Below, one piece after another: positions 23,601 through 34,786 of a stretch of DNA of 64,000 nucleotides; within the stretch, counting starts at the first letter, position 1, and each line of letters opens with the position of its first letter. Source of the DNA: Bimastos eiseni (Eukaryota; Annelida; Clitellata; Crassiclitellata; Lumbricidae); NCBI GenBank assembly GCA_959347315.1, contig OY365815.1, positions 16,742,954-16,806,953 on the forward strand, in the 5' to 3' direction. The translations under genes were made by a program, and so were the position numbers. The notes beneath the pieces are model-generated. The model was given only the letters and a program-made list of their open reading frames with translations, had not been told where the DNA came from and searched no databases.

Positions 23601-26600
23601 TTAAAGGCATTCTCAGTGTTCAGCATGAACGAAGAGATACGTCCAGTGCAGAAAGACAGAACGAGTCTTCTCTACCTGCGACTGCAGCATCCCACAATGC
23701 AAAAACAACTTCAAATGTTAAAGGCAAGATGGAAACAATTCTAATTTCAAGTTAAAGCTTTATTCAAACGATGCTGCGGTCAGCCAATATATGTACACAA
23801 CCGTAAAAGTTTTGCAAAATGGTACAGACTGTTAGATACTTATAAGTAAATATCTGTTACTGATTGATGTGAAACTGATGATTAAAGATTAGCGGAAAAT
23901 ACAGGTGCATCGAGATTACCAAGTTGATCTGTTCGTCCATAGTTGCCTTTTCAATGAATACTGATACTTTGGCTCTTGTTTTCTGTGAGATCTGGGCTAA
24001 ACTCTTATCTTTTTAAAATTGCTTATAACTCATCTCTGTCTAACCTGTCGTTTCAACTGGTTTCTGGGGTCATGAATCTTGGCTGGTGATCTTCTGATGA
24101 TTGTGGTTTCAGAATGTAATTTTGCATAGAAATGGCCTTTGGTTATTTGTGAAGTTTGGCATAGGAGTTGTGGCAGATTGAAAATAAAAAACTCTGCTGA
24201 TAATTCAGTTACAGCATTATGTAAAATATGAGATTAGTTGTAAGATTATATTTCTCAAAGGCATAATAAAATAAACTACTACTGATCCTTTTTCCAGGTG
24301 CGCTGTTTGGATCGAAAGAGGATCCGCCTTTGTTCTGGGGCATCCAGAGCAACACAATTGGCCGATCCGTGATGGCGATTCTAAAACGTGATCCACGTCG
24401 GTTGGCAGAGGTCGTGAGTGCACTGCATGGGCGCCAACTTCCTGGATCGCTTCGTTCTTATGTCTGGCTGGACATTCTGCTGAAGACAGAACGTGACAAA
24501 CTGCAGGACAGGTCAGTTGTCGACTTGTGAGGAACGCTTCGGGTAGGGTTCTGGAATCTTAACTAAAAGTGGTTCAGATGTTGCTGGTGTAAATTTGGTG
24601 ACCACACAGATTCGGTGCTGTGCCGGAAATTGATGTCATGAATTAATTAGTGACGTCATAATTAGAATTGGATTAGAATAAATTTAGAATTCTTTACCAG
24701 ATCTCACCTTTTCTTTTTCCCTTGCATTTTCATACCTTCTCTTTTCATGTCTTACCTTTTTTGCCTTACCTTGATTTATCATTTCTTACCTTATAACAGC
24801 CTTCTATATTCCATTATCATCCGTTACCTTTTTTTGCATTATCATGCTGCTTTACCATATCATATCTTAAATTGATTTTGAATGATTTTTTTATTCCACT
24901 AGCAATACAGAGAAGATTCTGCGAGAACGTTTTGCGAAGGGTGTCAAACGGGGCCTAACAGAACTCAAGATAAAACGTGCAACACACTCACCTATCAGTG
25001 GACTCATAGATAATGCCGTCACTCAGGTAATTCAAAGCCTTAATTAATTAGTTAATTGCTTGTAGATAATGTCTTGTTGTTTTTGCTTGTCTTAGATTTG
25101 TACACCACGACCTATTGATGGCACGCATTTTTCCCAAGCAGCACATTGATACTAATTTTACATTGAAATATTGTTTGCTGACATTGATCTGACATTTGCT
25201 TCAAATGTTTAAGAGATCTTGTTTTGTAAGTTTTTAATGGACAACAAGGCATTCTGGCATTATTTTCATGTTGGTATAGTGGCTTTTGTAATGTTTGTGT
25301 GAAAAATTACAAAAGCCACTATACCAACATGAAAATTATCGTTGTTTTCTCAACATTTTTGGTCAGACATTGACTCTTTATTAACTACAGAAGTTGAAAT
25401 AAACTTCTGGTTACAAACATTGAAGGGTTGTTATGATATCATCTTCATAAAAAATCAATTTATTGTCATTGTCTTCACTGACATTATCATATCATTAAGA
25501 GGCTCTTCATGTCACTTCGTTTGCTCCCAGGGTCTACTCCTAGACATTCTATTCTAGCCTCATAGCTGTCCTTGTTAGCCATGCTGGGGTTGGGTGCACT
25601 ACTGAGTAGTAGCCTTGAAGGGGACTGTAGTGAACGAACGAATGAATGAATAATATTGCTTTGCCCAAGTAAGGAAGTTAAATTATGCCTTAAGAGAAAT
25701 TGAAGTACATGTATCAATATCCTCCTTATCGTGCTGCTATTGTTGTCGTTGCTGTCGTTGTTAGATCTGCAGTGCAACGCCTGCAATGGCATTGTACTTT
25801 AAGGACAATGCCTATCTGCAAGAGGCAGCCAAGGCGCTGAACATACTTTATGTTTACGACCGGATTTATGAGCCATACCTGATCAACTGGCTCTTTCCAT
25901 TGCAACTAGCATTTCAGGATGGGAGCAGTGAGGGTAAGTTGAAAGCTGATCTAATAGAATGATTTCTGTAAGCATGGAGCTTCTGCAGCAACTTGGGTAT
26001 GAAATTCTGCCTAAAACGCACAGACAAATTACTTCTGTGGCCGAAAGTTTTTGTATATGTCTAAAAACGACCCTAGCTCTAAACAAGCCTCACGATGCCT
26101 AATCTGACCCTAGACGACCCTCAAGACGCATGTTACAAATTTGAGGTGTTTTTTAACAGTGTGCTTGCACCAATGGTAGCACATGAGCAGAGGTCTTCAC
26201 GCACTAAATTCTGTATAGGTTCGACTGTGGAAGTTAAAAAAATTTTGTTTTTGGGCCGAAGTTTCAGCCGCATAAGATTATCCTTTATGTAATGCCTATT
26301 TACGATTGTATGTGCTAATGTTATTACTGTTACTGTTCAATGTTCATGATTCACTATTACTTCAATTTAGAGTATATTGCACCACCCACATGCTGTTATT
26401 ATTTTGCTCTGGATCCATTGTGACTTTGCCTTTTGAGTTAAAACTTGGGTATGTAATGGACATATGAACCCCATGATATTCTTATAATGGGATTTCCGTG
26501 CTGAGAGCGCCTCTGAATAGTTATTCTGCGAGAGGCGCTATATATGTCTTGAGACATGATAGGATATGCCGATGGCCCACCATCCTCTTGCCTCCCGACT

Positions 26601-29600
26601 TCAAATTGTGGGTGTAATGGTAATAATGCACCCCCTGCATTCTTCTTATTACTGCCGGGCATCAAGGTTACAAAACTTCATTCATGTTTAGGAAGTGTTG
26701 TGGATGTACAAAACTTCTTACGTTATCACTATTGTGCCCAGATCCAGCTAGCACTTCAAAATCTACTTCTTATCATACAGACTTGTAATGTAATTGAGCA
26801 TTTATGTAGCACCCTTACAAGATATCCACTCAGAGGCACTTTCTGCACCGTTATAAATGATGTTAAATGTCATAGTGAACGAGTAAAAGGTGTCTCTAAG
26901 ATTGGATGAAACTATTGTTTGAACGAGTTGATCTCTTTCCAGCTGATCATGCATATGAGTTGGCGATGTACCTGGACCTGCTCAACCGAAACTTCCTACC
27001 ACCGGCGCCGGAGATATTCGCTGTGGCCGAAAGGGCAATGTTAAGGGTCGAGGCCTCTGACCCCGAATTCTACAATCATTTGAAAAATGTGGCCCAGATC
27101 AACCCAACAACCAATCCCAAGGTGTACATTCGATCCTTCTTACATTGCTACCTTTCGATGTATATGCATGTCTACATCTGAATATCTATAATTGTATAGC
27201 ACCGTTAAGATTCCTATGAGAAAGACATGCAATGGACTCGTGTAATTCATTTGATTATTTTTTGGCACATGTTGATTATTACAGGGTTGTTGTCACAAAA
27301 TTACCTTAATTCAATTATTTGTTTGGCCTTATCTGGGGAACTTAATATTTCTGGCCTTTCCTGAGGACCGGAAGTTTTGGTTTTCGATGTGAAAGAAAGT
27401 GTCAATGTAAAGCAGCGGTTCTCAACCTGTGGGTCGCGACCCCCATCGGGGTCACCTTACGATTTGCTAAGAATTGACTGGAACCTTAAGAAATTAGAAA
27501 AAAACAGTTGTCAGCATAGTTTCTCTTATTTAATATTTATGTAATCATGATTGTAACACTATAGCAACTGCATGAACTTCACATGAAGTGCATGGAATAT
27601 ACCAAATGATGAGAAGTGAAATACATTGTGGTGAAAACACGATGAAGGTTGTAACCCAATCAATTTTATAGCTGAGGGTCACCACAACTTTGGAGATATT
27701 ATCAAGGGTCGCAGGACTTAAAAGGTTGAGAACCTCTGATGTAAAGGATTCGAGAACTTGTGAAATTACTCGTAAATTGCAGTATTTAAGTGAAAAACTG
27801 AATTTTCTTTGGGGTTTGTTTTGAGAAACATTTGTATCATAGAGTTCAGAACAGTTTTGCTATTATAATTGATTCACAAACTAAAGCTTAATTATATTTT
27901 GATTTGCATCCCTGAATTAGTTATATCAGAATATAGCAGAACACTTGGGCGCACCATCACCAGGCAGAGCCGTGCCTTCTCGGTGGTGGGCCGCTCGATC
28001 TAGAATGGTCTGCCTTAAACTCTCCACTCTTTTCCTAGAGCCCCCTCTCAGGCATTCGTCTCTCATCTTAAGACTACTTTATTTGGCTGCGCTGGAGTTG
28101 GGAGCACGTCTGAATAGTCACCTTGAAGAGGCGTTATTTGTAGGTTCTCGTAATAATAATAATATGTCATAATGATGAACAGTATAGAGAGAATTTGAAG
28201 GGCTCTATATAAATGCCCTGAGTGAATGAATACATGAATGATAATTACCAGGAGTTTCTGGTTCATCTGATTCATCATGAAAGATCGAAGGCAGAAGAGC
28301 TGTTGGCTGCCAAGGAAGGATCGACGAAATTGATCGAAATGTCTCGTGAACTGCTTACGGACCCATTAATTTTTCTACGCAAGTGGCTGGGTGAGGTATG
28401 CTGTTTATAAACCTTAATTTGTATACCTTGGATAACATTAATTTACTCATATATGCCATACCTTACCTGATTTATTTTTGCCTTACCTCATGTTATTTGC
28501 CTGTAGCCTTATATGATGTAGCATGTCTTGCCTAACCTGATATACCTCATTTTGTGCTTGTTGCCTTGTCTTATGCTTTCTGATATGCTTTGCCTTTCAT
28601 TAGCTAATGTACGTTAATTTGTCATTCTTAAAATGCATTTTATGATATGTTGTGCCTCACATGTGCATTGCGTGATGAAATTGACGTCTCTTTATCTTCA
28701 ATGTTTACTTTGCATAATCTCGATATACCCTATGTAATTTGCCTCGCTATATCCAAGCTCTTCTTATCTTACATAATAATAATAATATATCTTTGTTTAA
28801 TTTAAAAAAATGACTAACTGCAGCATGATTAGGAGTATAATATGAATGGACGATGATGAGTTAGGAGTCAAATTTAACTGTCAGCAGCCATGCAAGGCGT
28901 TCATCACATTGTACATCTGACATTCATAAATTGTTTTTCTACCTTAGCCTACTTTGTTTTGTTGTTGTTGGAATAGGCATTTGTTGGAGTCCTTGACACT
29001 CAGGCTGTCATCTATATTTGGGATCAGTTGTTCATGCAGCGCTGGACAATGGCGGTGGCCGAAGATTTCTGCATTGTTCTGCTCTTCCTCCTCCGTCATA
29101 AATTCCTAGCGGCACGTGACTACATAACCATGAAACAGGTGGTCATTCCTTATTTATGTATATTTATTTACATTGTGTCCAGAGAAAGGAAGCCTTAGGC
29201 AAATGCAAATGACTTCAAGAAACTGAACTGTAAGCTTGTTTCCTATTTGTTTAATCATTAATGAGTTTACGAATGAGCAATGTCGTAGGATTTGTTTAAT
29301 TGTTATTTCTAACTGTATTACATAATGACTTTCAGTGTAGAAGAGATTATTTGGAAGTGCTCAGACCAATGGGATGCTCTGTACTTGGACATGATTTATA
29401 AATTAAATGGATACTCTCAGTACTCCTATATACTATATGTGCTTTTGAAAAGATACTTCAGTTATTAGAATTTAATTTATCATGGGTTCCTTTTTTCTGG
29501 CATATCCAGGAGCTTTCAAAATGGTTAAGTAAGTAAAGATATGTTTGACCTTGCCAATCAGTTTATGTCCTTTTTTAAAGTTGCCAGAATTTTTTATATC

Positions 29601-32600
29601 CTTTTTTAATGTGGCATTTGTTAGTCTAGAGGCTTACTCCATCTGTAGAATGCATTGACTGAGTAGTTGTCTTCCTTATGTGTCCTGACATTGGTGTTCA
29701 CTTCTTTACAGGTCTTTCTCAAGGAGCCATGTAAACTCCTCACCATGGACCTCCAGAGAGCGTGGATTCATGTCCAGGAACACAGGGACATCAATGAAAT
29801 TCCAGCAATGAATCGGATGATGCCAAGGTGATCCACGTATTCTGACCCAACCTAAAGTTATTTTTATGACATAACCTAATTTAGGTCCTCTGGACTGGAT
29901 TGATTGTTATTACTCCAACCTTGTATGATATAGTTTTTCTGACCTAGCCTAATTTATTTTCATGACCTGCTATAATTGAATTATTTGCAGTTGAACTTCT
30001 TTCTCCGTGTTTTGGTGTTTACTTTTCACTGTGGGGTTAAGATCCCAAAAGATGAACATTTTAGAGTTCATTATTTTGGACTTGAAGGTTTGAGCCTTCC
30101 GTATCAATTTTTACTTATTTATATATTTGTGTATTGTCTTTAAAATAATTATCAACTTTATGATTGATATCTGCATGAGACATAGTAATAGATTATAATA
30201 TTGTCATCTGTGCCATAGCACTATATTTTGCATTTTCTTCAGGTATAATATCATTTCATTGTTATCATATGTGTCCAATTCGTGGAATGTTATAGTTTTG
30301 GATCACGCCGCTCAGCTACCCCGCAGATTGTGGCGAGGTCTCCATCAGAGGCAACAGCCATGAGGCCATTGGACCCGGTTGGGGTCAAGGTCATTGAGAT
30401 GGAACTCATCCTTTCCGGGGAAACTATTTCAAAGGTATGGACTGACCACCAAAGAGGTATGGATAGATCAATTGATAGAATTGACTGATGGACAGGCAAA
30501 TGAAGAATTGGTAATTTGTAATGTAGCAACTATGAGACCAGTGAACCAATGTAATGTAAATTAAGTGTGATGTAATTTGTGTGCAGCACAGGCATTTATT
30601 CGATTAGCTCACCAATTCTGTCATTCACTGATCATTGCAGTTCAAGATTCATTTACTGTTACATTTTGGTCACCAATATCCAGAATTGGTCACATTAATA
30701 CACAGGTAAAAGATTTATTAATATAAATGGGCATATTAATACACGGGTGTCAGAGATAAATTCCGTAGTTACACAATTTGTTGTATTAATACTCGGATGT
30801 CAACTGGTTAATTTCCTATTGGGTGTGTTAAAATATACAGGTGTCAACAGGTAGACTGAAACAGAGCAATGTTATTCTGAAAGCAGAGTTGCCCAAATTT
30901 TAACATTTATTTACATGTATGGTAACTAGGTCAATGAAAGTCCAAAGAGCATGTATTATATCTAAGTGCAGAGAAATTGAAGATGATGCAAGCATTTATA
31001 ATTAAATTATATAGACCTATAAATAATTTGTATATATGCATTACGCATGTGGGCATTTTAACTAACTGGTTCATCTGAAAAATGACGATTTATGACTTTG
31101 TTTTTTTTGTAGGTACCTGGTTTATCAAGCCTTGATCCTGGGAAACTTCGAATTCTCTGTTCCATCTGCTTTGGAAGCATTGAACTGCAGTCGAAGCAGT
31201 CGGCCTCTCTCCATGTCATTACTTCTCAGGAGCAGCAAGAGGGTGGTGGTCAGAAATATGTAGTTGCGTTGACGGATGCGGACTTTGTTTTCACCGACGT
31301 AGACCTGTCAAACTACGACCTTGAGCAAGAGATGGGTAGTTTCCCAAAGGCGGTAGTGCGCGTCGACTACAGCCTTGACGTGCAAGCGACAGTGACATTG
31401 GGATGGGCTGAGGTTGGTCTGCATGAAAAGCGTGATAGGTCCACTCTGGCTCCATCTGCTTCCTCAAGTCGATCAGTTAAGTGGGTTCTTGTTACAAGAG
31501 AGCTGTTCTGTGCACTGAATTCTGGGCAGCCACCAGAAAGCATGAATGAAAATGGGGATTATGGAAATGAATATGCAGGTTAGTGGAAGATACAGGTATT
31601 ATGCACATGTGTATGAGTGAGATTTGGATGGATGGAATAGATGCTGTGTGAATGCGTGTTTGACTATGAATGGGTGTGTGTGTGATTTGTTTCTTTGTGA
31701 AGCGATACTATTTTTAGAAATGTTCAGTAACAGTTGCAGCAATTGCTATGTGTATAATGTATTGTATGCATGTTTGTATACATCTGAATGTATGTATAAT
31801 GCCTTTTAACTATCGTGCAAAAATAACTTTGCACCATCCTTATCAATGAGCAATCAGTATAAACTTTAACAATGAGCTGCATGGCTTCCCAGTCAATTTT
31901 AGCACACTCTTGTCATTGAAGTGTCCAGAAGCCTGGAGAATTGCTCTTTGTAGGTCAGTCAGATTTTAAATGTTTCCTGCAGTTACCATCACTTCATTTT
32001 CTTCATTGACTCAAATAAATTTCATTGTTAAGTCTTTTTGTCAGACATTGAGCTTTTCATCGGGTAGTGAATAAGGCATAACCGATTAGACAATTTCACA
32101 GAGTACTGAATGCAAATATTTGGATGCACTATTCTTCGGATCCGGGTGCGAACCGATTAGTAGTGGCAACTCAGGCCCGGAGAGTACCATCTGCAGGCAA
32201 AGCATTTTTGACTTTAGTCACTCTCCGTTTCACATAATGAAAAATTTGCAAAATAGATGTTTGTGCCTGTAATAACTACTAATACAGCTTAAAATTTTTA
32301 ATTTTGTTTTTTAGATTGTTAAATGTATATAAAAAATTATTTAATTAAATTTTTTTACATTTTTAACTATTTGTGTGTGTAATTTTTTGCTGAGGCGAAT
32401 ACTTCCGAATAGTCCAGATAAACGGGATTTTGAGCCGAGGCGATTTCCGTTTATGCCCTGGTTGTAAACACTGTGTCTGTAGTAAAGTTGCGAGGTTGTT
32501 GATGAGTGGCTGTAAAAATTAATAGCCAGAATACACAAATACACATATGATTGGGACTGAATCTTTTAGTGCCCTGTTTTGTTCAGATTTAATCGGGGAG

Positions 32601-33125
32601 GGATCAAAACTTCGTGTCGTTGTATACACGCCGCTGAAGGCAACATCAACCCTCCCTAGGAACACAGCATCCACTGACAGGTAAATTTTATTGTGTTGTA
32701 TTCAAAAATCTGTAGAGCGCCTGTTACAGTGTAAGCTGTAACAGATCAGCATACATCATAGAATCTGCCATATGGTGATCAAAGACTCCTGTGACTACTC
32801 TACAAGGTATTCTCTGCTGAAAGGCGCTACATAAATGCCCCGAGAACTGCATACATTCTTGTTTATAATTACTGGCAATTTATAATTATATTCTTGTTTG
32901 TAATTACTGGCAATTTATTTGTCTGCAGACTTGCCTTTATATTTTGACCGAAATTTATGTGTATTAGTTTATGCCATGTTTTGCAGATGTAGAGGTTCAC
33001 CTTGTCCATTAATTCAATAAATAACTTTCTTTAGATCTTTGATCGATAATGCTGCTACAGATCGAGGTCCTCTCGATAATGCTGCTACAGATCGAGGTCC
33101 TCTCGATATGTGCACTGTACACTGA
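20659..33125 (+). CDS. TBC (Rab-GAP-like) domain protein, 874 residues, 16 exons
   Basis: Exons: 20659-20790, 21101-21247, 22228-22352, 22785-22887, 23504-23723, 24298-24511, 24903-25026, 25765-25933, 26943-27121, 28252-28395, 28977-29138, 29712-29827, 30296-30434, 31113-31578, 32587-32680, 33035-33125. They total 2625 bases with all phases matching. Intron 5 starts with GC. Residues about 170-215 form a basic, helical, coiled-coil-like stretch. Residues 285-305 (LHGRQLPGSLRSYVWLDIL) match TBC motif A, and about 507-560 (LRKWLGEAFVGVLDTQAVIY, then IWDQLFMQRW) match the end of a TBC fold. The usual arginine and glutamine fingers are not evident, so GAP activity is doubtful. Residues about 612-845 may be a beta-rich, C2-like domain. 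The C-terminus carries a 10-residue duplication. ATG 20659 or 20668 could be the start. I cannot name the vertebrate counterpart. Confidence 0.8.
21283..21589. mobile_element. hAT-type MITE in TBC-gene intron 2
   Basis: Ends are TAAGGCTGTCAA and TTGACAGCTTTA, inverted with one mismatch. Flanks TTTCCAAT and GTTCCAAG look like a decayed 8-bp target duplication. Inside are several copies of the palindrome CGGGTACCCG. It begins 36 bases after the exon 2 donor. Confidence 0.65.
22994..23064. mobile_element. piggyBac-type mini-element in TBC-gene intron 4
   Basis: The 71-bp stretch begins TTAACCCTTTAATGACCAG and ends CTGGTCGTTAAAGGGTTAA, a 19-bp terminal inverted repeat with one mismatch. The TTAA plus CCCT ends are the piggyBac signature. 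It has no coding capacity. Confidence 0.65.
25262..25336. other. Perfect 31-bp inverted repeat with 13-nt loop, candidate hairpin RNA
   Basis: Arm 25262-25292 is exactly complementary to 25306-25336, with a 13-base loop between. It lies in intron 7 of the TBC gene (25027-25764), so it would be transcribed with that gene. A fold-back this long with no mismatch resembles a small-RNA precursor or a recently formed inverted duplication. I see no transposon-like target duplication at its edges. Confidence 0.7.
25490..25655 (+). mobile_element. LINE 3'-end fragment
   Basis: The pattern CCTTGAAGGGGACTGTAGTGAA followed by GAATGAATGAAT resembles, in degraded form, the 3' tail seen at 27944 and 62925 (CTTGAAGAGGCG...). 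No reading frame survives. It lies in TBC-gene intron 7, upstream of exon 8. Confidence 0.4.
27413..27738. mobile_element. Complete hAT-type MITE with SPIN/Charlie-like ends and perfect 8-bp target duplication
   Basis: The left end CAGCGGTTCTCAACCT and right end AGGTTGAGAACCTCTG are inverted repeats with one mismatch in 16. They are flanked on both sides by ATGTAAAG (27405-27412 and 27739-27746). The start resembles the well-known terminal sequence of hAT Charlie/SPIN elements, including the following GTGGGTCGCGACCCC. The target has T at position 2 and A at position 7, as hAT targets often do. At 326 bp it has no transposase. It lies in TBC-gene intron 9. Confidence 0.9.
27944..28230 (+). mobile_element. 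LINE 3'-end fragment ending next to TBC exon 10
   Basis: A decayed frame reads like the C-terminus of a CR1/L2-type reverse transcriptase (FSVVG, then NGLP after a stop). The tail has CTTGAAGAGGCGTTATTTGTA and later CTCTATATAAATGCCC with GAATGAAT repeats. The exon 10 acceptor is only about 20 bases beyond the tail. Confidence 0.55.
32072..32459. mobile_element. Old hAT-type MITE copy related to the element at 49671
   Basis: Its left part (GATTAGACAATTTCACAGAG, CGGATCCGGGTGCGAACCG) and right part (GAGGCGAATACTTCCGA, CCGAGGCGATTTCCG) match the element at 49671-50234 in the same order. The ends TAAGGCATAACCG and CCGTTTATGCCCT still form a rough inverted repeat. It lies in TBC-gene intron 14. 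Confidence 0.6.
33045..33104 (+). repeat. In-frame 30-bp tandem duplication in the last TBC-gene exon
   Basis: Bases 33045-33074 and 33075-33104 are identical and encode DNAATDRGPL twice, followed by DMCTVH and the stop. Identity of both copies suggests a recent duplication. Confidence 0.9.
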
Positions 33126-34786
33126 CGCCGTCACCAACATTCCAAACAGTACATCCATCATTAAAGTGAGTGAGACGACATTCTCGAATTTCCAAGTTTG
33201 AGAAGAACTTTGAGAATTGCCGTAAAGGCCAAGAAAATAGTTGTAATAAATATTAAGGATAAAAAAACCACCATTTTGCAGAATATCTGCCAGGCAATTG
33301 CTGAGCAAAATGTCTCTTTCAGAGAATATCCACTATATTTTGCAGTCACTCTTCCTCACTTCGATTTTAACCCATTCTTCAAGAACCGAATTCTTTGTTT
33401 TCATATTGTTAAGAAGAGAAGTGACATGAATTAGATCAATGTAATGCTTTGGTAGTGTGACCTCTGAAGGATATTCTGTTTCGCTGAAGCATGTGCAAAA
33501 TGCTTTACGGCAAACATTAATTTTGAACTAATGCTCAACATACTTGTGAGGGCAGTAATTGTTGTAATTTTGTCAGATATATATGAAAATAGTAGGTACT
33601 TACAAATGAATTGGTGGTGCTTTAGTGGTATTTTACCTAATACTTAGAGATGGTATTTATGAATAAACGGGTGATTGCAAAACATAAACAAACTCTGAAT
33701 GGAATATTGTATTTTTGTTCTAGAAATCTTTTGACAATGTGCGACAAAATACTTTGACAGCATCACACAGCCGAATAACGAACTTAACAACTAGCATTGA
33801 TTGATTTATAAATTATATTGCTATTGATCTTGCAAATTATAAGAATTTGGCCTTGACAGCAACTCGACAATTGCTGTTTTGAAATGCTTCTAATTTTACA
33901 ATGATGTCCATGACAGCTATTTATCTATTTATGAAAGTTCTGTCAGTTATATATAACGAGAATTAATAGACTGCCATAGCGATGAGAGTGTACTAATATC
34001 GACTGGAAAATCAATGCTGTTTGTCGTTAGTAAATGTTACTTTGGCATATCGAATTCAGTATTTTTAATGTCTGGTAACATTTAGAATAACAGTCGAAAG
34101 CCAGGATATAAACCTTGCAAACACAAGAACTGTCTTTGTGGCTTGCATCAATGTTTGCATACTTTGTGTGTGGTCCCCATATCAGTAATTTTTTTAACAA
34201 TACCCCATTGGTTGGGCAATTAATTTTTATACAGAATGTAGATTGTAGATCGTGCATGTATACTAGTAAATAATTATATATTTTAGGCAATTGGGTTGTA
34301 ATTAATGTACCACATTAAAAGTTTCTACATAATGTATTTGAGGGGCAGAAGCGCTCCTCGCTAGGAGTCTAAACGATCTGAAAATTCTCAACGAGGAGTC
34401 ATTTATACCTGTAAACACTCTGCTTATAAGGAGTGTATAGATTGTCTTCCAAGTCCATAAAGTATACTACAAACTAACATTTTAAAACTAAAAAGCAACA
34501 AATCAGTGCAAAAATAATTTACAACAAAATCTAATATTAACAATTTACAGTAAAGTATATACATTCCTCTGTTTCTCAGAAATCCAGTGTAGCCATGAAA
34601 TCAATTAAACAATACAGGTGGGGGCCAACGAGTCCACAAGACCAATGTCATTAATATATAGATTATCAATTACACTGCAAGGTCTACAAGCAAGCCCAAC
34701 GTCTTTACATTGATGTGTCGACGCTGTATTGCAAAAATTAAACATCACTAATCCATGTCAATAAAGCTGTAAAGTCCCAGCAGCAC
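33126..34786. other. Convergent intergenic region between the TBC gene and MND1
   Basis: An AATAAA at about 33244 may end the TBC transcript. Otherwise this is AT-rich sequence. A fragment of inverted-looking repeat (CTCCTCGCTAGGAG, then AACGAGGAGTC) lies at about 34353-34400. No coding signal is visible. Confidence 0.4.
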
